Source: an uncultured Mailhella sp.
GTDB lineage: Bacteria; Desulfobacterota; Desulfovibrionia; Desulfovibrionales; Desulfovibrionaceae
DNA length: 23,552 nt
Assembly: GCA_910577155.1 (NCBI GenBank)
Contig: CAJTMS010000034.1
Span: 1-23,552, forward strand
Direction: 5' to 3'
Shown here: positions 7,389 through 13,964 of the stretch, piece by piece
Layout of the letters: every line of letters begins with the position of its first letter
Numbering within the stretch: the first letter of the stretch is position 1
Notes under the pieces: model-generated
The model's input: only the letters and a program-made list of their open reading frames with translations
Database searches by the model: none
What the model was told of the DNA's origin: nothing
Translations under genes and position numbers: made by a program

Positions 7389-8369
7389 CTAAGAATATCT
7401 GGGCTCATCAACACTGACGATTTGGAATGCTTTATTGGCCTTTACGATTCCGGGAATACCCCAATATTTCGTAACCCCTTCTACCGTACACGGGAGCAGT
7501 TGCTCAATATCCGTATCCAGAGTAATAATATCGCCTACTTTCAGGCGTAATAACTGATTGCTGGTAATTTGCGTATTGCCAATGCCAATTTTTAATTCCA
7601 CGGGTGTTTCCATCAGTCTGTCTTTCAGCCGTCCGGACCATGCATGGTCAACTTCCAAACGTTCTGTTTGGTAGTTTGCGTTCAATTTTGAACGGATAGG
7701 TTCAATGGTGGAGTAAGGCAGACAAACAATCATGGAACCAAGAGAGTTATCCAGCTCGACTTCGTAGTTAATAACGACAACAACATCACTGGGAGGAACA
7801 ATTGACGCAAATTGCGGGTTAATTTCAGAACGGATAAGCTCAAGGTTAACTTCATGGACAGGACGCCATGATTCAGTCATAATTTCAAGGGCAAGGCGAA
7901 CAATTCTGTCAACAATAGCCTGTTCGATGCGGGTGAATTCACGCCCTTCAATCTTAGACTGTGTTCCCATTCCCCCGAAAACGTTTTCCACAAGAGCGAA
8001 AACGAGACGGGCATCAATAATCATGAGCGCATTCCCGCGAAGCGGCTCCATTTTAAAAATATTAATACTGGTTGGCACAGGAAGGGAACGCATAAATTCC
8101 CCAAACTTCGCCATATCAATAGAAATAGGAGATATTTCAACGCGTTTGCGCACGGTGTTCGTTAAGGCGTTGGTGCAGAGACGGGCAAACCTGTCATTGA
8201 TAATTTCCAAAACAGGCATACGCCCACGGATAATTCTATCTTGGTTCGCAAGGTCAAACGGCACGATACCGTCAGAATCCTCTATTTCCTCTTCTTCGTC
8301 ATCCAAATCCCCACCAGACAAACCGTTCAAAAGGGCGTCAACTTCATCTTGAGCGAGAAATTTGTTCAT
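7389..8369 (-). CDS. fliM: Flagellar motor switch protein FliM
   Basis: 326-residue cytoplasmic C-ring protein that binds phosphorylated CheY and, with FliG and FliN, sets the direction of flagellar rotation. The N-terminal CheY-P-binding peptide is present (LAQDEVDALL, residues 5-14). It is followed by an acidic linker (DLDDEEEEIEDSD, about 21-33). The middle domain carries the GGMG motif (132-135) at the FliG interface. The C-terminal SpoA domain, shared with FliN, lies around residues 255-320. AAGGCGG (minus strand, 8375-8381) sits 5 bases before the ATG. It stands alone here, with no other flagellar gene within the window. Confidence 0.97.
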   Translation of the reverse strand: MNKFLAQDEVDALLNGLSGGDLDDEEEEIEDSDGIVPFDLANQDRIIRGRMPVLEIINDRFARLCTNALTNTVRKRVEISPISIDMAKFGEFMRSLPVPTSINIFKMEPLRGNALMIIDARLVFALVENVFGGMGTQSKIEGREFTRIEQAIVDRIVRLALEIMTESWRPVHEVNLELIRSEINPQFASIVPPSDVVVVINYEVELDNSLGSMIVCLPYSTIEPIRSKLNANYQTERLEVDHAWSGRLKDRLMETPVELKIGIGNTQITSNQLLRLKVGDIITLDTDIEQLLPCTVEGVTKYWGIPGIVKANKAFQIVSVDEPRYS

Positions 8370-8400
8370 ATAAACCGCCTTAATTGTTTTATTTCAAATA

Positions 8401-8428
8401 AATATACATTCTCAAACAACAATGTCAA
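8401..8428 (-). promoter_or_regulatory. fliM promoter
   Basis: On the minus strand a perfect TTGACA (8423-8428) is followed after 16 bases by TATATT (8401-8406). The expected start near 8394 gives a leader of about 25 bases containing the Shine-Dalgarno sequence. The pattern is a housekeeping sigma-70 promoter rather than a sigma-28 or sigma-54 flagellar one. Confidence 0.6.
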
Positions 8429-8491
8429 GTAATTCTTCAATCAAAACACATATCGTCCTTTTTTTTTATTTCTATACATTTTTTTATCAAT

Positions 8492-8520
8492 TTGTCATAT
8501 TTGCTCTTTTGCAATAAATT
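8492..8520 (+). promoter_or_regulatory. Probable promoter of the ASKHA-Rsm22 pair
   Basis: TTGTCA at 8492-8497 and TAAATT at 8515-8520 are 17 bases apart in the AT-rich, divergent 165-base region facing fliM. The -10 is only 4 of 6, and other AT-rich hexamers nearby (TATATT at about 8523) could serve. Confidence 0.35.
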
Positions 8521-8546
8521 TTATATATTTTGGAAAAGGAAATCAT

Positions 8547-10088
8547 ATGGCAATACATATTCAATATCAGAATCAGGAACTGACTGTAAATTTTGAAGAA
8601 TTACCGCAAAATACCAATACGGCATTTCTTTTCGGCCTGCCGCAAATCACCCCCCGCCCCCTTTGTACGGGCATGGGAAAATGCGGAAGATGCAAGATAA
8701 AATACCTTTCTCCTGCTCCGGAACTGACCCCGTTTGAAAAAATAATCCTCAGTCAGGAAGAACAGGAAAAAAACATTCGTTTGGCATGCAAGCACCCTTT
8801 AAAAGACAATATTCATATTGCCATGTTTGATGATTTACAGCAAAATGCCACAAAGGTTTCCCTGCATTTGCCGGAGAATTTCGAGGGGCAAACGGCAGTG
8901 CTTTTTATTGACCTTGGCACAACATCCATTGATTTTGAAGTACGAAACGAACAAAAACTGTTCACTCAGGGAAAAATTTTAAACCCGCAGATGTTTGCAG
9001 GTGCTGACGTCATGGCACGGCTTTATTATGAACATTTTACGGAAAAACAAAAACCAAGCCGCCTGCAAACTGTTTTATTGGAATATTTCAAAAATATTAT
9101 TGTACAGCTGGAAAAATCCGCCCTTTTGATACAAAAAATTTACCTTGCTGCAAATCCTTCCATGGCGGCACTTTTTTTAGGTGCAAACACAAAGGGCTTG
9201 CGTGAAGCCCCCTATTATTTGGAAAATAAAGGCAATGCAGAGTATCGGTTTGACAAAATGCCCCCTGTTTTTATTCCACCGCAAATGAGCGCTTTTATCG
9301 GGGCGGACGCCTGTGCAGGACTTGCCTATATTCTTCAAACTTACCCTCATCTTGAAAATTTCCTTTTGGCTGATTTAGGAACAAACGGTGAATTTATTTA
9401 TTATCACAAGGGGCAGGTCTGCGGAGCAAGCGTTCCCTTAGGTCCTGCTCTTGAAGGTGTCGGCATGCGCTGCGGAAGCGCTGTGCACGGCGAAGGAGAA
9501 AACATTATTCTTTCCTTTGCACTCAATCCGTTTGGGCTGTCTTTCGCATGCAAAGGCAAAGCAAAGTTTATTTGCGGCGCCGCTTACCTTTATTTACTCA
9601 ATATCCTGTTATCAACCAAGTGTATCTCCAGACAGGGACTTTTTCAAAATAACCGGTCTGAGCTCAGCCCCTTGGGAAAAAAGATTTTAACAAATTTCAA
9701 AGAGATAAATACGGAAAAACGCCTCTATGTCACTGATGATTTATATCTCTGCGCTGAAGATATTGAAAATATTTTAAAAGTAAAGGCTGCTTTTTCCTCA
9801 GCCATTGAGCTTTTTTTAGAAAAACATCCTCTTGATGCCATTTTCCTGTCCGGATCCCTCAGTTCTCATATTCCTCTTGATATTTTAGAAAATCTTGGAT
9901 TTTTACCGAAAAACAGCAAGGCAAAAACAAAAATAATCGGGAATTCTTCCCTCAAAGGTTTATTTTCGTATTATACAGATAAAAACCTCATTGAAAAAGT
10001 GGAAAAACTGTCAGAACAAGCAGACATTATTGATTTAACCAATCAAAACGAGTACAATACACTGTATATCAGCAATATGCATTTTTAA
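8547..10088 (+). CDS. ASKHA-ATPase / [2Fe-2S] protein of the RACo (DUF4445) family
   Basis: 513 residues in two parts. The N-terminal ferredoxin-like domain carries the [2Fe-2S] pattern C40-x5-C46-x2-C49 ... C81. The rest is an actin-like ATPase domain with phosphate motifs IDLGTTS (from I121) and ADLGTNGEF (D276, G278, T279). Family members are reductive activators of corrinoid proteins: they use ATP to drive low-potential reduction of Co(II) to Co(I). No corrinoid protein or corrinoid methyltransferase lies in the window, so the target here is open. AAGGA (8536-8540) lies six bases before the ATG. It is 11 bases upstream of the Rsm22-like gene and likely co-transcribed with it. Domain assignment is firm; the corrinoid role is inferred. 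Confidence 0.85.
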   Translation: MAIHIQYQNQELTVNFEELPQNTNTAFLFGLPQITPRPLCTGMGKCGRCKIKYLSPAPELTPFEKIILSQEEQEKNIRLACKHPLKDNIHIAMFDDLQQNATKVSLHLPENFEGQTAVLFIDLGTTSIDFEVRNEQKLFTQGKILNPQMFAGADVMARLYYEHFTEKQKPSRLQTVLLEYFKNIIVQLEKSALLIQKIYLAANPSMAALFLGANTKGLREAPYYLENKGNAEYRFDKMPPVFIPPQMSAFIGADACAGLAYILQTYPHLENFLLADLGTNGEFIYYHKGQVCGASVPLGPALEGVGMRCGSAVHGEGENIILSFALNPFGLSFACKGKAKFICGAAYLYLLNILLSTKCISRQGLFQNNRSELSPLGKKILTNFKEINTEKRLYVTDDLYLCAEDIENILKVKAAFSSAIELFLEKHPLDAIFLSGSLSSHIPLDILENLGFLPKNSKAKTKIIGNSSLKGLFSYYTDKNLIEKVEKLSEQADIIDLTNQNEYNTLYISNMHF

Positions 10089-10099
10089 AGCAGGTCGTT

Positions 10100-11512
10100 A
10101 TGAATAAAGAACTTTTTTCTGAATTTGATGATTTTATGCAAAAAGGCTTTGCCCTTCTCTATCCTATCCTTTCCCGGCTTATCCCCATGAAGCCAAGCCA
10201 AAAAAAGGAACTGCCCTATGCCTGCAAAGAATTATCCGAATATCTCACCACGGAAAGAGAAATGCTTTCTCATCCCTATTGGACAAATCCACGGCTGGTT
10301 TCTGCCTATGTGCATTATTTTATGGTCTGGAATTTAATCCGTTTGTGTAAATTATTTCCGCAAATCAATCTGGGCACGATTCCGCAAAAATGCACCTTTG
10401 CCGACTTGGGTTCAGGACCTTTGACTATTCCGCTGGCTCTTTTTCTTTCCCGAAAAGATTTGCACAAAAAAGAAATTACGTTTATCTGTTCCGATATTGC
10501 CCCGCAGCCCCTGCAAATTGGCAAAAATCTTTTTGAAATGCTGCGTCAGGAACTTGCACCCCAATGTCCTTGGAAAGTGGAACTTGTCCGTGCACCCAAT
10601 CATAAAATTTTACGCCAAATTCATACGCCTGTTTCCTTGATTACCATGGGAAATGTTCTCAACGAAGGAGATGAAAAGAAAAAAATTTCAACCTTTGAAC
10701 AAATCAGGCACATTTTTGATAATGCATGCCAACTGCTTGACGATACGGGAAAAATATTTGTTGTTGAACCGGGAACAAGACAAGGGGCAAGAATGATACA
10801 AATTCTCCGTACCCTTGTGACAGAAGAAATACAGGAAAGAGATGAAGACGAATTGGAAAACTTTTCTTTTGAGGATAATGCCTCCATGGAACAAAATGAA
10901 GAAGCTCCCTGCCAAATTATCAGCCCTTGTCCCCATGGCATTTCCTGTCCCTTAGCCAAACAATCCCAGAAACAAAATGCATGGTGCCATTTTAATGCAA
11001 AAGCAGCTTCTGTTCCCCAAGAACTCAAGGAACTCTCCCAAAAAGCAGGTCTGGATAAAGAATCTGTCAGCTTATCCTACCTCTATCTTGCTAAAAAAGA
11101 GCATGCGCAAAAGCTGGTGAAACAGGAACAAAGCGATCATAAAGCACGGATTATTTCCGATGCCTTTGTTGTTCCCCGTTATCGGGGCAGAGCCCGTTAT
11201 GCGTGTCATGAAAAAGGCTTGCTGCTTATTCTTGACAGTGCTGCTGTCCCCACAGGAACCTTGTGCGAAGTAAAATTTCCTCCTAAAATGACGTATGATT
11301 TTAAATCAAAAGCAATTTTATGCACACTTAAAACAAGTCCCTATAAAAATCTTAAAGAAGCGGAACAAATTACCGATACAACAGAAAAGTTACTCTTAAA
11401 AACAGGCAAAAAAGTTGCATCTTCCCCCAAGCCAAAAACAACAGGACATAAAACAACAACTCCATTTTTTAAGAATAACACCAATAATACCAAGGCAAAA
11501 AAGAAAAAATAA
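10100..11512 (+). CDS. Rsm22-family (METTL17-like) small-subunit ribosomal methyltransferase homolog
   Basis: 470-residue class I SAM-dependent methyltransferase fold with motif I ADLGSGP (from A101). The family signature with C277-P-H, C283-P and W295-C296-H-F is present, plus C271 just upstream. Four cysteines (271, 277, 283, 296) therefore cluster in the region that in mitochondrial Rsm22/METTL17 binds a [4Fe-4S] cluster. The family acts in assembly of the small ribosomal subunit, and whether bacterial members methylate rRNA is not settled. An acidic insertion lies at about 245-270, and a Lys/Thr/Asn-rich basic tail occupies the last 45 or so residues, plausible for RNA contact. The ribosome site is weak (CAGG, 5 bases before the ATG), consistent with coupling to the gene 11 bases upstream. 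Confidence 0.83.
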   Translation: MNKELFSEFDDFMQKGFALLYPILSRLIPMKPSQKKELPYACKELSEYLTTEREMLSHPYWTNPRLVSAYVHYFMVWNLIRLCKLFPQINLGTIPQKCTFADLGSGPLTIPLALFLSRKDLHKKEITFICSDIAPQPLQIGKNLFEMLRQELAPQCPWKVELVRAPNHKILRQIHTPVSLITMGNVLNEGDEKKKISTFEQIRHIFDNACQLLDDTGKIFVVEPGTRQGARMIQILRTLVTEEIQERDEDELENFSFEDNASMEQNEEAPCQIISPCPHGISCPLAKQSQKQNAWCHFNAKAASVPQELKELSQKAGLDKESVSLSYLYLAKKEHAQKLVKQEQSDHKARIISDAFVVPRYRGRARYACHEKGLLLILDSAAVPTGTLCEVKFPPKMTYDFKSKAILCTLKTSPYKNLKEAEQITDTTEKLLLKTGKKVASSPKPKTTGHKTTTPFFKNNTNNTKAKKKK

Positions 11513-11564
11513 ATTTTCAGGCAGCGGGAATTTTTAACAAAATAAGAATATACTAGACTTTTCA

Positions 11565-11570
11565 TATAAT
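11565..11570 (+). promoter_or_regulatory. Consensus -10 box upstream of the glutaredoxin-FTR operon
   Basis: A perfect TATAAT lies 58 bases before the GTG start, inside the 115-base gap after the Rsm22 gene. No good -35 is found at 16-18 bases, so an activator or a weak promoter is possible. I see no convincing terminator in the same gap. Confidence 0.4.
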
Positions 11571-11627
11571 TATGATAGGATAAAACAAAGAAAAATATAA
11601 AATATCAACAAGGTTTAGAGGGCTAAC

Positions 11628-12044
11628 GTGGCTGCAACGTATTTACTTGTTATTATTGGATTTCTTCTTATTCTTTTTGGAATTTTTTATTTCAAAAGCA
11701 AACAAATAAAAGAAGAACCTATTGAAGATGTTTTAAACAGACTGTCACAGGAAGAGCAAACGCTTTATAAAATGGCACTCAAACCGGAAAATGTGCCAAA
11801 CACCTTTATTTACGCTCTTACAACATGCAACCATTGCAAAAAAACAAGAGAATTTTTAGACGAGCATAACGTTCCCTACACGCTTATTTATATTGATTCC
11901 TATCCTCGTGAATTGTACAAAGTTTTATTGGAAAAATTAAAAATTTACAATCCGCGTGGTTCCTATCCAACCATACGCCTTGCAAATGGACAAATTATTA
12001 CAGGTTTTAGAGAACAAGCACTCAGGGAGGCACTGTTAAAATGA
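11628..12044 (+). CDS. Membrane-anchored glutaredoxin-domain protein
   Basis: 138 residues. One N-terminal membrane segment (about 5-22) is followed by KSK. Then comes a linker and a glutaredoxin/thioredoxin-fold domain with the redox motif C67-N-H-C70 and the cis-proline loop SYPT (P114). The basic residues just after the segment suggest a cytoplasmic domain tethered to the inner membrane. The start is GTG, chosen because GAGGG (11618-11622) lies five bases upstream and because it yields the complete hydrophobic segment. The stop overlaps the start of the FTR gene as ATGA, so translation is coupled. The neighbour makes this a likely acceptor of electrons from the FTR enzyme instead of glutathione; that is inference. 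Confidence 0.85.
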   Translation: MAATYLLVIIGFLLILFGIFYFKSKQIKEEPIEDVLNRLSQEEQTLYKMALKPENVPNTFIYALTTCNHCKKTREFLDEHNVPYTLIYIDSYPRELYKVLLEKLKIYNPRGSYPTIRLANGQIITGFREQALREALLK

Positions 12045-12358
12045 GTCCTGAAGAACTGTATGCTCTTTTGAAAGAAGATGAAAAAAAAGGATATTATCTT
12101 CATAAAAATCATGAACATTGCATGGAAATTATTGATGGATTACTCAAAAACCTCGATATGTACGGATATTTAAACTGTCCCTGCCGCCTTGCAAACAACG
12201 ACGAAACCCTCGATAAGCATACCATTTGCCCTTGTGCCTATAGAAATATTGACGTGAAAGAATTTGGCGCCTGTTTTTGTCATTTATTTGTCAGTGAAGA
12301 ACACAAAGATGATGAAAATTTTTTCCCTGAAATTGACGACAGAATCCATTGCGAATAA
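12041..12358 (+). CDS. Ferredoxin:thioredoxin reductase catalytic (beta) subunit homolog
   Basis: 105 residues, the normal length of the catalytic chain. The three Cys pairs that build the [4Fe-4S]/disulfide active site are present: C46-P-C48, C63-P-C65 and C78-F-C80. Spacings are 14 and 12 residues rather than the plant-type 16 and 8. The last pair reads CFC followed by His, where plant and cyanobacterial enzymes have CHC, so the active-site His between the cysteines is replaced by Phe and a His appears one residue after the pair. An additional Cys (C27) is present. No variable (alpha) chain is visible. In the family, electrons pass from ferredoxin through the cluster to a disulfide. The ATGA overlap with the glutaredoxin gene suggests that protein is its partner. 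Confidence 0.88.
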   Translation: MSPEELYALLKEDEKKGYYLHKNHEHCMEIIDGLLKNLDMYGYLNCPCRLANNDETLDKHTICPCAYRNIDVKEFGACFCHLFVSEEHKDDENFFPEIDDRIHCE

Positions 12359-12465
12359 TCTCTCATTTCCAATCCGAATAAAATAGCTGTTTAGTATAAC
12401 ATACTGTTTTCTTTAATTTTAAAATTTATTTTAAGAGAAAAAAAACTTTGCATTTTTTTATTTTT

Positions 12466-12480
12466 AAGCATAAAATGCTT
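12466..12480 (+). repeat. Inverted repeat AAGCAT-aaa-ATGCTT
   Basis: Perfect 6-3-6 palindrome in the 181-base gap between the FTR and biotin carboxylase genes, just upstream of a second palindrome and the promoter. No long U-tract follows, so it is unlikely to be a terminator; it may be a regulator site or chance. A third, weaker one (AGTAT-aac-ATACT, 12393-12405) precedes GTTTTCTTT and could be a weak end signal for the FTR transcript. Confidence 0.35.
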
Positions 12481-12489
12481 CCAACTTAA

Positions 12490-12518
12490 TGTAAGTTTTC
12501 TTACACTGCCACTATACT
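12490..12518 (+). promoter_or_regulatory. Promoter with overlapping palindromic operator, acetyl-CoA carboxylase operon
   Basis: TGTAAG-tttt-CTTACA (12490-12505) is a perfect 16-base inverted repeat. It partly overlaps another palindrome, AACTTA-atg-TAAGTT (12483-12497). TATACT at 12513-12518 is a good -10; the hexamer 17 bases upstream is the left arm of the palindrome and is a poor -35. A regulator bound here would cover the -35 region. I cannot name the regulator. Confidence 0.5.
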
Positions 12519-12539
12519 TACTTTTCAAAGGATTTTTCT

Positions 12540-13964
12540 GTGGAAAAACAACATAAAGTCCTCATAGCTAACCGCGGTGAAATTGCCGTTAGAATTATTC
12601 AAGCATGTTGTAAACTTGGTTTAAAATTTGTTGCTGTCTACACACAAGAAGATATACATTCAGGTCACGTAAAATTAGCCAAAGAACTGGGCGATGAAAA
12701 CAGTCTTTACCGTATCAGTTCCTATCATGACGCAAATGAAATTTTAAGTGTTGCCGATATTGCAGAAGCTACCGCCATTCATCCCGGCTATGGCTTTTTT
12801 GCCGAAGATTTCCGCTTTGCCCGCCGTGTAACGGAAAGAACACGTCCGCTTGTTTTTTTAGGTCCCTCATGGCGTGTTATCCGTGAGCTTGGGGATAAAA
12901 TCAATACAAAACGTATTGCAAGAAGTTTGAATGTTCCGACTGTCCCCGGTTCAGACAAGCCTATTTATGATGAAAGTGAAGCAGAAAAAATTGCCCGCAC
13001 CCTTTTTGATTTCCAAATCCAGCAAGGCGTTAAAAAACCTTTGGTGTTAGTCAAAGCCTCTGCGGGCGGCGGTGGAATGGGTATTGAAGAAATCCATGAT
13101 ATTGATTTATTCCGCTCCATTTACAGAAGAATTAGAAACTATGCCATGCGTCAGTTCAAAGATGACGGCGTTTTGATTGAACAAAGAATTACGAATTTTA
13201 ATCACCTTGAAGTACAAATTATTGCAGACAGGTCAGGAAAAAATCCTGTCCACTTTGGCACAAGAAACTGCTCAATCCAATCAACAGGTCTGCAAAAGCG
13301 TATTGAAATTGCCCCCGGTTTTGCCCCTGAAACCATCCGGTATACCTTTGATGCAAATAAGGTTATGGAAGATATTATCGAACATTCCCTTACCCTTGCA
13401 CGCAAAGTCAATTATGACAGTGTGGGAACATGGGAATGGATTGTTACCAAAGAAGGAAATCCTTTCCTGATGGAAGTCAATACCCGTATTCAGGTTGAAA
13501 ATGGCGTTTCTGCTGCCATTTCCCGGATAAAAGGAAAAACCGGCGTTGACCTTATTGCCGAACAAATCAGAACAGGACTGGGCGAACCGCTCGGATACAC
13601 ACAAAAAGACATCACATTTGACGGAATTGGGATTGAATACCGCATTATTGCAGAAGATACAGAACATAATTTCACCCCATGGGTGGGCGATATTGAAACC
13701 TTCAGCTACAAAAAAGCCCCATGGCTTTCCATGCACACCCATTTGCCAAAAGTAAGCAAAGAAAATCCCTATACCATTCCTACCGAATTTGACCCCAATT
13801 TAGCTTTAGGCATTGTTTGGGGAACTAATCTTGAAAATGCAAAACAACGAGGAAAAGAATTTCTCAATTCACTTGTCATAGCAGGCAGCAATTCCCAAGG
13901 CGAAAGCCTCAAATCCAATATTCCCTTCCTGCTTGCCAACACAGAGAGAATTTTGAAATTTTAA
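12540..13964 (+). CDS. Biotin carboxylase subunit of acetyl-CoA carboxylase (divergent type)
   Basis: 474-residue ATP-grasp enzyme that carboxylates the biotin of the carrier protein using ATP and bicarbonate. The N-terminal domain starts HKVLIANRGEIAVRI. The glycine-rich ATP loop is KASAGGGGMG (K172 on). The active-site strand keeps E312, N314, R316, Q318 and E320 (MEVNTRIQVE), as well as E299 and R368. Unlike E. coli AccC (449 aa), QVEH is QVEN (N321), followed by a short insertion (about 325-333), and the RRHQK segment is STGLQK, losing the histidine but keeping K253. GTG start with AAGGA (12528-12532) seven bases upstream. It is the first gene of a three-gene operon and overlaps the next by one base. 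The carboxyltransferase next door makes acetyl-CoA the likely substrate route rather than pyruvate. Confidence 0.9.
   Translation: MEKQHKVLIANRGEIAVRIIQACCKLGLKFVAVYTQEDIHSGHVKLAKELGDENSLYRISSYHDANEILSVADIAEATAIHPGYGFFAEDFRFARRVTERTRPLVFLGPSWRVIRELGDKINTKRIARSLNVPTVPGSDKPIYDESEAEKIARTLFDFQIQQGVKKPLVLVKASAGGGGMGIEEIHDIDLFRSIYRRIRNYAMRQFKDDGVLIEQRITNFNHLEVQIIADRSGKNPVHFGTRNCSIQSTGLQKRIEIAPGFAPETIRYTFDANKVMEDIIEHSLTLARKVNYDSVGTWEWIVTKEGNPFLMEVNTRIQVENGVSAAISRIKGKTGVDLIAEQIRTGLGEPLGYTQKDITFDGIGIEYRIIAEDTEHNFTPWVGDIETFSYKKAPWLSMHTHLPKVSKENPYTIPTEFDPNLALGIVWGTNLENAKQRGKEFLNSLVIAGSNSQGESLKSNIPFLLANTERILKF

Noticed and set aside
13281..13742. 153-codon open frame on the minus strand inside the biotin carboxylase gene
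   Set aside because: The sense strand carries the catalytic ATP-grasp residues; the antisense frame has no motif or ribosome site.
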